Assembly (NCBI RefSeq): GCF_001700505.1
Contig: NZ_MAPV01000023.1
Span: forward strand, 1 to 64,000
Length of the DNA stretch: 64,000 nucleotides
Direction: 5' to 3'
Origin: Streptomyces mutomycini
GTDB lineage: Bacteria > Actinomycetota > Actinomycetes > Streptomycetales > Streptomycetaceae
Shown here: positions 36,095 to 44,618 of the stretch, in pieces
Layout of the letters: the number at the start of each line of letters is the position of its first letter
Numbering within the stretch: position 1 is the stretch's first letter
Position numbers and translations under genes: made by a program
The notes under the pieces: model-generated
Told to the model about the DNA's origin: nothing
The model's input: only the letters and a program-made list of their open reading frames with translations
The model's database searches: none

Positions 36095-36268
36095 GACGGC
36101 GAATGAGGCGGGCACGGCGACGGGCACGTCACCCATCGCCACCAGCTGCTTGATCATGCGCCGGACGACGAGGAGCGGGATGACGCCGAAGACCTCGAAG
36201 AACATGTCGACGACGGCCCACCGGAAGGGGATGTCCCGGATCGGCCCGCAGATCAGGGGACACGCCAA
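36095..36268 (-). other. Coding-like stretch, possible small gene or gene remnant
   Basis: The minus strand reads open through this gap with G/C-rich third positions, including FFEVFGVIPLLVVRRMIKQ and then LVAMGDVPVAVPASFAV. The hydrophobic/amphipathic character resembles a small membrane-associated protein. No stop appears before it enters the methyltransferase gene antisense, there is no good Shine-Dalgarno, and the start would overlap the terminator hairpin. It is either a remnant of a gene whose 3' part was lost or chance. No function can be given. Confidence 0.25.
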
Positions 36269-36294
36269 CGGCCCCGGGCAGGGCCCGGGGCCGT
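36268..36294 (-). terminator. Perfect 12-bp hairpin terminator after aldehyde dehydrogenase gene
   Basis: Arms 36268-36279 and 36283-36294, 3-base loop, 20 bases past the stop of the aldehyde dehydrogenase gene. Confidence 0.75.
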
Positions 36295-36313
36295 GGTCGC
36301 CGCTGTGCGCGGG

Positions 36314-37753
36314 TCAGTCGTCGAGCGACGTCATGACGTGCTTGATGCGGGTGTAGTCCTCGAACCCGTACGCGGAGAGGTCCTTGCCGTAGCCCGACTT
36401 CTTGAACCCGCCGTGCGGCATCTCGGCGACGAGCGGGATGTGGGTGTTGATCCACACACAGCCGAAGTCGAGCTTCTTGGACATCCGCATCGCGCGGGAG
36501 TGGTCCTTGGTCCACACCGAGGAGGCCAGCGCGTACTCGACGCCGTTGGCGTACTCCACGGCCTGGGCCTCGTCCGTGAAGGACTGGACGGTGATGACGG
36601 GCCCGAAGACCTCGTGCTGGACGATCTCGTCGTCCTGCCGGAGGCCGGAGACGACGGTCGGGGCGTAGAAGTAGCCCTTGTCGCCGACCCGGTGGCCACC
36701 CGCCTCGACCTTGGCGTGCGCGGGGAGCCGCTCGATGAACCCGCTGACCTGCGCCAGCTGGTTGGCGTTGTTGAGCGGGCCGTACAGCACGTCCTCGTCG
36801 TCCGGCAGACCGGTCTTCGTGTCGGCCGCAGCCTTGGCGAGCGCGGTGACGAACTCGTCGTGGATGGACTCGTGGACCATGACACGGGTCGCGGCCGTGC
36901 AGTCCTGGCCGGCGTTGAAGTAGCCCGCGACGGAGATGCCCTCGACGGCCTTGGCGATGTCGGTGTCCTCGAACACGACGACGGGCGCCTTGCCGCCGAG
37001 CTCCAGGTGGACGCGCTTGACGTCCTTGGCCGCGGACTCGGCGACCTGCATACCGGCCCGTACGGAGCCGGTGATCGAGGCCATCGCCGGGGTCGGGTGC
37101 TCGACCATCGCGCGGCCGGTCTCGCGGTCACCGCAGATGACGTTGAAGACGCCCTTGGGCAGGATCTGCCCGATGATCTCGGCGATCAGCACGGTCGACG
37201 CCGGAGTGGTGTCGGACGGCTTGATGACGACGGTGTTGCCCGCGGCCAGCGCCGGGGCGAACTTCCACACGGCCATCATCATCGGGTAGTTCCACGGCGC
37301 GACCTGGGCGCAGACACCCACGGGCTCGCGGCGGACGATGGATGTGAGTCCCTCCATGTACTCGCCGGCCGAGCGGCCCTCCAGCAGCCGGGCGGCGCCC
37401 GCGAAGAAGCGGATCTGGTCCACCATCGGAGGGATCTCTTCGGTGCGGGTGAGCTCCAGCGGCTTGCCGGTGTTCTCGGACTCGGCCGCGATGAGGTCCT
37501 CCGCACGCTCCTCGAAGGCGTCCGCGATCTTCAGCAGTGCCTTCTGGCGCTCGGCGGGCGTCACGTCACGCCACGCGGGGAACGCGGCGGCCGCGGCGGT
37601 CATGGCGGCGTCGACGTCGGCCTGTCCGGAGAGCGGGGAGGTCGCGTAGACCTCTTCCGTCACCGGGTTGACCACGTCGATGGTCCGCCCGTCCGCGGCG
37701 TCCCGGAACTCTCCGTTGATGTAGTTGCGCAGACGGCGCACCTCGGTGGTCAC
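36314..37753 (-). CDS. Aldehyde dehydrogenase, gamma-aminobutyraldehyde dehydrogenase type
   Basis: 479 residues from GTG 37751-37753, eight bases after CAGGAGGGG. It has APWNYPMMMAVWKFAP, ITGSVRAGMQVA (SITGS loop), the Glu of LELGGKAPVVV and catalytic Cys in NAGQDCTAATR. C-terminal KSGYGKDLSAYGFEDYTR is like the paralogue at 30272-31786. Divergent from the Lrp regulator and aminotransferase genes; from memory the S. coelicolor counterpart belongs to the polyamine utilisation gene set. Most likely it oxidises an aminoaldehyde formed by the neighbouring aminotransferase to GABA or gamma-glutamyl-GABA. Confidence 0.88.
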   Translation of the reverse strand: MTTEVRRLRNYINGEFRDAADGRTIDVVNPVTEEVYATSPLSGQADVDAAMTAAAAAFPAWRDVTPAERQKALLKIADAFEERAEDLIAAESENTGKPLELTRTEEIPPMVDQIRFFAGAARLLEGRSAGEYMEGLTSIVRREPVGVCAQVAPWNYPMMMAVWKFAPALAAGNTVVIKPSDTTPASTVLIAEIIGQILPKGVFNVICGDRETGRAMVEHPTPAMASITGSVRAGMQVAESAAKDVKRVHLELGGKAPVVVFEDTDIAKAVEGISVAGYFNAGQDCTAATRVMVHESIHDEFVTALAKAAADTKTGLPDDEDVLYGPLNNANQLAQVSGFIERLPAHAKVEAGGHRVGDKGYFYAPTVVSGLRQDDEIVQHEVFGPVITVQSFTDEAQAVEYANGVEYALASSVWTKDHSRAMRMSKKLDFGCVWINTHIPLVAEMPHGGFKKSGYGKDLSAYGFEDYTRIKHVMTSLDD

Positions 37754-37801
37754 AACCACCCCTCCTGTCGGCTGTCCGATGGGTGAGACTTCCACCCTAA
37801 A

Positions 37802-37890
37802 CCGTTGGGTGACGCTTTCGACATACCCACCCGCCGCGAACTTCGGATTCAGTGCGATCGGGAGTCCCAGACAACGAATTTCATCGATTC
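37802..37890. promoter_or_regulatory. Divergent promoter region with half-sites resembling the pot operon repeat
   Basis: The 177-bp gap between the aldehyde dehydrogenase and Lrp genes holds ccgttg (37802-37807) and caacgaatttcatcgattc (37872-37890). These resemble the arms of the inverted repeat at 31880-31915. The region is less GC-rich than the genes around it. Autoregulation by the adjacent Lrp protein is the natural hypothesis, unproven. Confidence 0.4.
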
Positions 37891-37930
37891 AGGCTTGCCA
37901 GACAGACGAGGCGCGGTGCAAAGTGGGGTT

Positions 37931-38422
37931 GTGGCCAGTCGCAGCGCAGACTCCAGGACCGGGAACGGATCGACACCAGCCGTCGATGCCGTGTCCCTCG
38001 CGATCATCGAGCAGCTCCAGGAGGACGGCCGTCGGCCGTACGCCGCGATCGGCAAGGCCGTTGGCCTCTCCGAGGCCGCCGTGCGCCAGCGCGTCCAGAA
38101 GCTGCTGGACCAGGGCGTGATGCAGATCGTCGCCGTCACGGACCCCCTCACCGTGGGACTGCGGCGCCAGGCGATGGTGGGCATCAACGTCGCGGGCGAC
38201 CTCGACCCGGTGGCCGAGGCCCTGGCGGCCATGGACGAGTGCGAGTACGTGGTGATGACCGCGGGCTCCTTCGACCTGATGGTGGAGATCGTCTGCGAGG
38301 ACGACGACCACCTGCTGGAGACGATCAACAAACGCATCCGGGCCATCCCCGGGGTGCGCTCCACCGAGAGCTTCGTCTACCTCAAGCTCAAGAAGCAGAC
38401 CTATATGTGGGGAACCCGATAG
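37931..38422 (+). CDS. Lrp/AsnC family transcriptional regulator
   Basis: 163 residues from GTG 37931. An N-terminal winged HTH (SLAIIEQLQEDGRRPYAAIGKAVGLSEAAVRQRVQKLLDQG, about residues 23-64) is followed by an Lrp ligand-binding domain (YVVMTAGSFDLMVEIVCEDD and the TESFVYLKLKKQTY end). It starts about 177 bp from the divergent aldehyde dehydrogenase gene and only two bases separate its stop from the aminotransferase start. It probably senses an amino acid or amine and controls these two transcripts. Confidence 0.92.
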   Translation: MASRSADSRTGNGSTPAVDAVSLAIIEQLQEDGRRPYAAIGKAVGLSEAAVRQRVQKLLDQGVMQIVAVTDPLTVGLRRQAMVGINVAGDLDPVAEALAAMDECEYVVMTAGSFDLMVEIVCEDDDHLLETINKRIRAIPGVRSTESFVYLKLKKQTYMWGTR

Positions 38423-38424
38423 CC

Positions 38425-39786
38425 GTGAGCAAGGACCTCAGCCGCACCGCGTACGACCACCTGTGGATGCATTTCACCCGCATGTCGGACTACGAGAACG
38501 CGCCCGTTCCCACCATCGTGCGTGGCGAAGGCACCTACATCTACGACGACAAGGGCAAGCGCTACCTCGACGGCCTCTCCGGCCTCTTCGTGGTCAACGC
38601 CGGACACGGCCGTCACGAGCTCGCCGAGACGGCGTACAAGCAGGCGCAGGAGCTGGCCTTCTTCCCGGTGTGGTCCTACGCCCACCCCAAGGCCGTCGAG
38701 CTCGCCGAGCGGCTCGCCCACCACGCCCCGGGCGACCTCAACAAGGTCTTCTTCACCACCGGCGGCGGCGAGGCCGTCGAGACGGCCTGGAAGCTCGCCA
38801 AGCAGTACTTCAAGCTCAAGGGCAAGCCGACCAAGTACAAGGTCATCTCACGCGCCGTCGCCTATCACGGCACCCCTCAGGGCGCCCTGTCGATCACCGG
38901 ACTGCCCGCGCTCAAGGCCCCGTTCGAGCCGCTGGTACCCGGCGCGCGCAAGGTGCCTAACACCAACATCTACCGCGCACCGCTCTTCGGCGACGACCCG
39001 GAGGCGTTCGGCCGCTGGGCCGCCGACCAGATCGAGCAGGAGATCCTCTTCGAGGGCGCGGACACCGTCGCGGCCGTCTTCCTGGAGCCCGTGCAGAACG
39101 CCGGCGGCTGCTTCCCGCCGCCGCCCGGCTACTTCCAGCGGGTGCGGGAGATCTGCGACCGGCACGACGTGCTGCTCGTCTCCGACGAGGTCATCTGCGC
39201 GTTCGGCCGCCTCGGCACGATGTTCGCCTGCGACAAGTTCGGTTACGTACCGGACATGATCACCTGCGCCAAGGGCATGACCTCGGGCTACTCCCCCATC
39301 GGCGCCTGCATCGTCTCCGACCGCCTGGCCGAGCCGTTCTACGAGGGTGACAACACCTTCCTGCACGGCTACACCTTCGGCGGCCACCCGGTGTCCGCCG
39401 CGGTCGCTCTCGCCAACCTCGACATCTTCGAGCGTGAAGGCCTCAACCAGCACGTCCTGGACAACGAGCACGCGTTCCTGACGACGCTGCGGAAGCTGCA
39501 CGACCTGCCCATCGTCGGCGACGTGCGCGGCAACGGCTTCTTCTACGGCATCGAGCTGGTGAAGGACAAGGCCACCAAGGAGACGTTCACCGACGAGGAG
39601 ACCGAGCGCGTCCTCTACGGCTTCCTCTCCAAGGCCCTGTACGAGAACGGCCTCTACTGCCGGGCCGACGACCGCGGCGACCCGGTCGTCCAGCTCGCGC
39701 CTCCGCTGATCTCCGACCAGTCGACCTTCGACGAGATCGAGGGCATCCTGCGCGGTGTGCTGACGGAGGCCTGGGCGAAGCTCTGA
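38425..39786 (+). CDS. Class III aminotransferase, polyamine- or omega-amino-acid-type
   Basis: 453 residues from GTG 38425, coupled to the Lrp gene. PLP fold: FFTTGGGEAVETAWKLAKQYF, ISRAVAYHGTPQGALS, the Asp in LVSDEVICAFGRLG and the PLP lysine in TCAKGMTSGYSPIGA. The N-terminus (DHLWMHFTRMSDY) is like SpuC/putrescine-pyruvate and beta-alanine-pyruvate enzymes. With a divergent aldehyde dehydrogenase, it would turn putrescine or its glutamylated form into an aminoaldehyde. Substrate is inferred from context. Confidence 0.88.
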   Translation: MSKDLSRTAYDHLWMHFTRMSDYENAPVPTIVRGEGTYIYDDKGKRYLDGLSGLFVVNAGHGRHELAETAYKQAQELAFFPVWSYAHPKAVELAERLAHHAPGDLNKVFFTTGGGEAVETAWKLAKQYFKLKGKPTKYKVISRAVAYHGTPQGALSITGLPALKAPFEPLVPGARKVPNTNIYRAPLFGDDPEAFGRWAADQIEQEILFEGADTVAAVFLEPVQNAGGCFPPPPGYFQRVREICDRHDVLLVSDEVICAFGRLGTMFACDKFGYVPDMITCAKGMTSGYSPIGACIVSDRLAEPFYEGDNTFLHGYTFGGHPVSAAVALANLDIFEREGLNQHVLDNEHAFLTTLRKLHDLPIVGDVRGNGFFYGIELVKDKATKETFTDEETERVLYGFLSKALYENGLYCRADDRGDPVVQLAPPLISDQSTFDEIEGILRGVLTEAWAKL

Positions 39787-39843
39787 CCGGCGCCCCGAGC
39801 GCCGGAAAACACCGCCCGGAAAGGCATTTCATACGTTCTACAT

Positions 39844-39887
39844 GGCCCGGATGCACCCGTTCGAGTGAGAAGGGGTGCATCCGGGCC
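39844..39887 (+). terminator. 15-bp hairpin after the aminotransferase gene
   Basis: Arms 39844-39858 and 39873-39887 are exact inverted repeats with a 14-base loop; flanking bases extend the stem by three pairs, one a G-U wobble. A smaller 7-bp hairpin (39787-39805) starts right after the stop codon. Confidence 0.65.
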
Positions 39888-40003
39888 GTGTGCTGTCCCG
39901 ACACCCCGGTCCGGCTGCCTAGCGTGCCGAGTGACCGATCGGCCTTGCCTTCGTTCCCCCATACGGGGGAATGGGAAATCTGATCCGAACCGAGGTGTAC
40001 GCC

Positions 40004-40741
40004 ATGGTGGCCCCGCCCGACAACGACGTGATCTGGGCACGTTCCCTGCACCACTCCTACAACGGATCTCCGGGGCTCAGCGGTGTATCGCTCGGCGTCC
40101 GCGACGGCGAGGTCCTCGCCGTCACCGGGCGCCGCGGGTGCGGCAAGACGACACTGCTGAACTGTCTCTCCGGCCAGCTGGTGCCCCAGCAGGGCGAGGT
40201 CTGGTTCAACAGCGTGCCCGTGCACACCATGGGCCCCCGGCTGCGTGAGCAGCTCCGCCGGGACAGATTCGGCTGGATCGCGGCGGAACCGCAGCTCGTG
40301 CCCGAGCTCAGCACCTGGGAGAACGCCGCCCTGCCGCTGCTGCTGCGGGGCGTCTCCCACCGGGCGGCGAAGAAGGCCGCCACCGAGTGGCTGGAGCGCC
40401 TGGACATCGGTCCGCTCGCCAGGAAACGGCCCCACACGCTGCTCCAGTCCCAGCGTCAGAGGATCTCCGTGGCCCGCGCGCTGACCGGGTCGCCGTCCGT
40501 GATCTTCGCGGACGAGCCGACCGCGACGCTGCACCACACCGAGCGCACACAGCTGTTGCGCACTCTCACCACGGCGGCACGGTCCCACGGGATCACCGTC
40601 GTACTCGCCACGCATGACGCGGAGGTCGCCGCACTCGCCGACCGTGTGGTCGGCATGCTGGACGGCCGCCGCGTCACGAACGTCTCCCTGCCCGCCGCGT
40701 CCGATACGGAAGGCCGCTCGGCGTGCTCGCTCTCCGTCTGA
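40004..40741 (+). CDS. ABC transporter ATPase with non-canonical signature motif
   Basis: 245 residues from ATG 40004, with CGAGGTGTACGCC upstream. Walker A GRRGCGKTTLL, Walker B VIFADEPTATL and the H-loop LATHD are intact. The signature, normally LSGGQ, reads LLQSQRQRISVARAL, so only Ser and the final Gln remain. This suggests altered ATP hydrolysis. LolD/MacB-type by overall length and order. It overlaps the permease gene by 19 bases. The protein likely drives an exporter or a non-transport function; cargo unknown. Confidence 0.8.
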   Translation: MVAPPDNDVIWARSLHHSYNGSPGLSGVSLGVRDGEVLAVTGRRGCGKTTLLNCLSGQLVPQQGEVWFNSVPVHTMGPRLREQLRRDRFGWIAAEPQLVPELSTWENAALPLLLRGVSHRAAKKAATEWLERLDIGPLARKRPHTLLQSQRQRISVARALTGSPSVIFADEPTATLHHTERTQLLRTLTTAARSHGITVVLATHDAEVAALADRVVGMLDGRRVTNVSLPAASDTEGRSACSLSV

Positions 40742-41886
40742 CCCGCGGCTCGCACCCCCTGGTCCTGATGCGGCGTCTGCTCCTCGCCGCCGCGTCGGCC
40801 GGGGTGGGCTTCCTGCTCCTGTGCACCCTGGGATACGCCTCCGGGCACCCGGCGCACGCGTCGAGCTCCGTGCTGCGGCTGCTGTGGTGCGCCGTCCCGC
40901 TCGCCGCGACCGTGCAGTTCGCGGTGGCGGTCGCCCGTACGGACCCGAGTACCCGTCCGCGGCCCGGGCTCTTCGCCTCGGGGCTCGGCCCCGCCCGGCT
41001 CGCCCTTCTGGCGGCGATCTCGACGGCGGTGTCCACCACCCTGGGGTCGATGGTGGCGCTGCTCGTCTTCCTCCATCTGCGCGGCGATCTGACCGGCCTT
41101 CCGTTCGACGGCGGGGCGGCCGAGTTCCTGGGCGCCGGCACCCCGCTGCCGCTCGCCGCGGCTCTGACGCTGCTGGCGCTGGTACCGCTGACCGCGTCGG
41201 CGGCCGGCGGGCTCGCGCTTCGCTCCAGGCCGGTGGCGCCGACCGACGCCCAGGAGGCCGAGGACGATCTGGCGCCCGCGCCGGCGCCGACGGGGCTGCC
41301 CTGGGGAGTCGCACTCACCGCGGCCGGACTCGCGGTCGAGGCGTACGCGAGCCGCGGCTCCGCGGGCAACCCCTTCCCGCTGCCCGGCAGGCTGGACTCC
41401 ACCCCCGCCGCCGTCCTCGCGGGCTGGACGCTCACCGCGATCGGCCTGGCCATGGCGGGGCCCGGCCTCACCCATCTGTGCGGGCGGCTGCTCCAGGCCG
41501 TACGCCCCGGAGCCGTACGGCTGCTGGCGGGCCGCGTCCTGATGGACGAGGCGTCCCGGATCGGCCGTCCGCTCGGTATCGTCTGCGCGGTGCTGTCCGG
41601 GGTGATCGCCGCCTCCGTGCTCTGGACCGGCGGCCCCCGCCCCTTCGGCCCGCTCACCGCGCTCGGCGCCGTCCTCGTCCTCGGCTGCACCACCGCGACC
41701 CTGCTGACCACCGCCCTGGAGGCCAGGCAGGCCCGTGCCCGCACGGCCGGTACCCTGCTTCGGCTGGGGGCCCCGGCCTCCGCGCTCCGCACCGCCGCCA
41801 TCCTGCGGGCGCTGGTGCTGCTGGTCGTCTTCGTCCCGCTGACCTGGGCGATCGCGGAGCTGGCGGCACTGCCTCTGACGGGGTGA
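40723..41886 (+). CDS. ABC transporter integral membrane protein
   Basis: 387 residues from GTG 40723, inside the end of the ATPase gene. About nine or ten hydrophobic segments span the whole length (for example VGFLLLCTLGYASG, LPLAAALTLLALVPLTASAA, VLRALVLLVVF-like end). It resembles the FtsX/MacB-like permeases found as single fused units in actinobacteria, without a large extracellular loop. Partner of the preceding ATPase; substrate unknown. Confidence 0.75.
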   Translation: MLALRLTRGSHPLVLMRRLLLAAASAGVGFLLLCTLGYASGHPAHASSSVLRLLWCAVPLAATVQFAVAVARTDPSTRPRPGLFASGLGPARLALLAAISTAVSTTLGSMVALLVFLHLRGDLTGLPFDGGAAEFLGAGTPLPLAAALTLLALVPLTASAAGGLALRSRPVAPTDAQEAEDDLAPAPAPTGLPWGVALTAAGLAVEAYASRGSAGNPFPLPGRLDSTPAAVLAGWTLTAIGLAMAGPGLTHLCGRLLQAVRPGAVRLLAGRVLMDEASRIGRPLGIVCAVLSGVIAASVLWTGGPRPFGPLTALGAVLVLGCTTATLLTTALEARQARARTAGTLLRLGAPASALRTAAILRALVLLVVFVPLTWAIAELAALPLTG

Positions 41887-41920
41887 CACCCGCAGCGGGG
41901 GCGGTACGTAGCATGACGGC

Positions 41921-43039
41921 GTGGAGAATCCGGACGAGAACACCTACGCACCAGGCGTCGAGATAGAGACGCTCGACGCATTCGACAGGGCGGTCGCGGG
42001 CGGAACGCTGGCCAACCACCGTGTCCAGTCAGTCGACCTGACGGAGCGGGGCGACGCACTGCTCACGACCGGCGCCCGGGGCGCCGTCTTCCTCGGCTGC
42101 CGCATGGAACCCCGCGCCGAGGCGAAGATACGCGCGGACGGTGCCTTCGTCTTCCCGCCGGTCCCCGGGCTTCCCTTCGACCCGTACCGCGGGCTGCTCT
42201 ACACCCCGGAGGCCCTGTACGAGGGTCTGGCGAAGGGCGGTTACGCGGCGACCCCCGACGCGCGGGCGTACGACTGGTTCCAGCTGACCAAGTCGAACGG
42301 CGACGTCTTCGCGTCGATGCTGCGGGCGCTCCACGACGACGCGGTCTCCGACGCCCTGGACGAACACCTCACCGGGGCAGAGGTGGTGGGTGTGATGGGC
42401 GGCCACGCACTGGCCCGCGGCTCCGAGGCGTACCACGGGGCGGCGATGCTCGGCAGGGAGCTGACCCGCAGTGGTCTGACCGTGGCGACGGGCGGCGGTC
42501 CCGGCGCCATGGAGGCCGCCAACCTCGGCGCGTACGCGGCTCCGCACTCCGACGCGATGCTGCTCAAGGCATGCGAACTCCTCGCGGCCACACCGTCGTT
42601 CAGCCCGTCCGTCACCGACTGGGTGGGCGCCGCCTTCGCCGTACGGGAGCGCTGGCCCGAGGGAGGGTCCTCGGTCGCGATCCCCACCTGGTTCTACGGC
42701 CACGAGCCTCCGAACGCCTTCGCGGACCACATCGCCAAGTACTTCGCGAACGCCGTGCGCGAGGACGGGCTGCTGGCCCGCTCGACCGCCGGGGTGATCT
42801 TCCTGCCGGGTGCGGCGGGCACCGTGCAGGAGATCTTCGACAACGCGACGCCGAACTACTACGAGTCCCGGTCCGCGCCCACCCCGATGGTGCTGGTGAA
42901 CCGCGCGCACTGGACCGAGAAACTCCCCGCCTGGCCGCTGCTCGGCGCACTGGCGGCGGGCCGGGCGATGGAGTCCCGTATCGCACTCGTCGACACGGTG
43001 GAGGAGGCGGCCCCGGCGCTCGCCCGGCTGACGGGCTGA
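41921..43039 (+). CDS. LOG-like Rossmann-fold protein with long N-terminal region
   Basis: 372 residues from GTG 41921 with no clear Shine-Dalgarno. The C-terminal 230 residues show VVGVMGGHALARGSEAY, VATGGGPGAMEAANLGAYA and the PGAAGTVQEIFDN motif, which correspond to the LOG family PGGxGTxxE (cytokinin riboside 5'-monophosphate phosphoribohydrolase) but with Gly-to-Ala and Glu kept. The first 150 residues are not part of LOG. True LOG proteins are about 190 residues, so activity is uncertain; a nucleotide-binding role is a fair guess. Confidence 0.75.
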   Translation: MENPDENTYAPGVEIETLDAFDRAVAGGTLANHRVQSVDLTERGDALLTTGARGAVFLGCRMEPRAEAKIRADGAFVFPPVPGLPFDPYRGLLYTPEALYEGLAKGGYAATPDARAYDWFQLTKSNGDVFASMLRALHDDAVSDALDEHLTGAEVVGVMGGHALARGSEAYHGAAMLGRELTRSGLTVATGGGPGAMEAANLGAYAAPHSDAMLLKACELLAATPSFSPSVTDWVGAAFAVRERWPEGGSSVAIPTWFYGHEPPNAFADHIAKYFANAVREDGLLARSTAGVIFLPGAAGTVQEIFDNATPNYYESRSAPTPMVLVNRAHWTEKLPAWPLLGALAAGRAMESRIALVDTVEEAAPALARLTG

Positions 43040-43054
43040 CCGGGCGGGACGGAC

Positions 43055-43507
43055 TCAGCGGGCGGCGAGCCGCGCGTCGAGGGCGTCGAAGAACGCCTCC
43101 CAGCCGTCCTCGGCCGCGGCGTACTGCTCGGGCGTGAGGTTGCCGCCGCGCTGCCGGAAGGCCATCTCGGTGGACTTCCGGCTCTTCTCGGTGAAGGTCA
43201 CCGTGACGGTCTCGCCCTCCGCGTCGGGGGGCGCGCTCCGGTCCTTCAGCGTGAACACGAGCCGCTCGGGGGCGGCCACCTCCCGGTAGACGCCGTGGAA
43301 GGGCATCTCCGCGCCGGGTACGACGATGACCAGGCTCCACCCACCGCCGGGCGTGACGTCCATCGACACCCGGTCGAGCGGCACGTCGGCGTCGCCTCCG
43401 TACCAGGCGGCGAAGTCCTCGGGGACCGTCCAGGCTTCGAAGACCCGCTCCCGCGGCGCCGCGACGCGACGGGTGATGTCGATGCCCTCGCGCGCCGACC
43501 GCGTCAT
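43055..43507 (-). CDS. SRPBCC/AHSA1 family protein
   Basis: 150 residues from ATG 43505-43507 after GGAAGGGGCAGG. START/Bet v1-like fold: DITRRVAAPRERVFEAWTVPEDFAAWYGG at the N-terminus, the PFHGVYREV and RLVFTLKDR strands, and a C-terminal helix EQYAAAEDGWEAFFDALDARLA. These are general ligand-binding or Aha1-like proteins; the ligand is not evident. Converges with the LOG-like gene. Confidence 0.85.
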   Translation of the reverse strand: MTRSAREGIDITRRVAAPRERVFEAWTVPEDFAAWYGGDADVPLDRVSMDVTPGGGWSLVIVVPGAEMPFHGVYREVAAPERLVFTLKDRSAPPDAEGETVTVTFTEKSRKSTEMAFRQRGGNLTPEQYAAAEDGWEAFFDALDARLAAR

Positions 43508-43590
43508 GGTGCCTGCCCCTTCCGGATGTTTCCGGTTCCAAGGGCACCACGGTCCGACGGGCGCCGCCAGCCGGTGTGCCGTTGCCTGCG

Positions 43591-44616
43591 TCAGCCGGCC
43601 GGGGGAAGCACCACCGTCTCCGCCGGGTCGAACGTCACGCCCACGACGTCCCCCTCCTCCGGGGTGTCCCGCAGACCGCACTCCGCCTGCAGGGACGGCC
43701 CGTCTCCGGGGTGCAGGGCGACGGTGACATGGTGGCCGCGGAAGGTACGGACGCCCACCGTGCAGCGCAGGCCCTCCTTCGGGCCGCCGATCCGCACACC
43801 GCCCGGCCGCACGAGCAGCTCGCACTCGCCCTGGGACGAGTCCTCGGGCACCGGTACCTTGCCCCAGACCGTGTCGGCGGCCGAACCGGTGACCGTGGCG
43901 TCCACCAGGTTGTCGAAGCCGAGGAAACGGGCGACGAAGGCCGACGCGGGCTGCTGCCAGACCTCCAGCGGGGTGCCCTGCTGAGCGATCCGGCCGTCGC
44001 GCATGACCACGACCCGGTCGGCGAGCGCGAAGGCCTCGCCCTGGTCGTGGGTCACGGCGAGCACCGTGGTGCCCAGCCGGCCGAAGAGGGTGCGCAGTTC
44101 GACGACGAGGCGTTCGCGCAGGCTCCGGTCCAGCTGGCCGAGCGGTTCGTCGAGCATCAGCAGCTTGGGCCGGGGCGCCAGGGCACGGGCGAGTGCCACC
44201 CGCTGCTGTTCGCCGCCGGACAGCGCGGCGACGGCTCGCCGGCCCGCTCCCGGCAGGCCGACCATGTCCAGGAGTTCACCGGCCCTGCGGTCGCGCTCGG
44301 CGCGGGGGACACCGTGCATCCGCAGTCCGAAGGCGACGTTGGCGCCGACGTCCCGGTGCGGGAACAGCTGGTGGTCCTGGAACATCAGGCCGAGCCCGCG
44401 ACGGTGCACGGGCAGGGACGCCTGGTCCACACCGTCCAGGAACACCCGCCCGCCGTCCAGGGGCTGCAGCCCGGCCACGGCCCGCAGCAGCGTCGACTTT
44501 CCGCTGCCGCTGGGACCCAGAACACAGACGATCTCGTGGTCCGCGACCTCCAGGTCCACCGCGTCCAGGGCGGTCCGCCGGCCGAACCGGACCGTGGCCG
44601 ACTCCACTGCCAGCAT
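43591..44616 (-). CDS. thiQ: Thiamine ABC importer ATPase (ThiQ-like)
   Basis: 341 residues. Walker A GPSGSGKST, signature LSGGEQQRVALARAL, Walker B LLMLDEPLGQLD and VTHDQGEAFALAD are intact. A C-terminal TOBE-like domain (after residue 240) makes it longer than E. coli ThiQ. ATG start three bases from the permease stop. Assigned as thiamine rather than iron/sulfate importer because the operon is preceded by a TPP riboswitch. Confidence 0.85.
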   Translation of the reverse strand: MLAVESATVRFGRRTALDAVDLEVADHEIVCVLGPSGSGKSTLLRAVAGLQPLDGGRVFLDGVDQASLPVHRRGLGLMFQDHQLFPHRDVGANVAFGLRMHGVPRAERDRRAGELLDMVGLPGAGRRAVAALSGGEQQRVALARALAPRPKLLMLDEPLGQLDRSLRERLVVELRTLFGRLGTTVLAVTHDQGEAFALADRVVVMRDGRIAQQGTPLEVWQQPASAFVARFLGFDNLVDATVTGSAADTVWGKVPVPEDSSQGECELLVRPGGVRIGGPKEGLRCTVGVRTFRGHHVTVALHPGDGPSLQAECGLRDTPEEGDVVGVTFDPAETVVLPPAG

Positions 44617-44618
44617 CT

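Noticed and set aside
36129..36515. Open frame of 128 codons on the minus strand starting inside the aldehyde dehydrogenase gene
   Set aside because: Residue pattern is a shadow (Arg/His/Pro-rich) of the dehydrogenase; only the separate frame at 36095-36268 looks coding-like.
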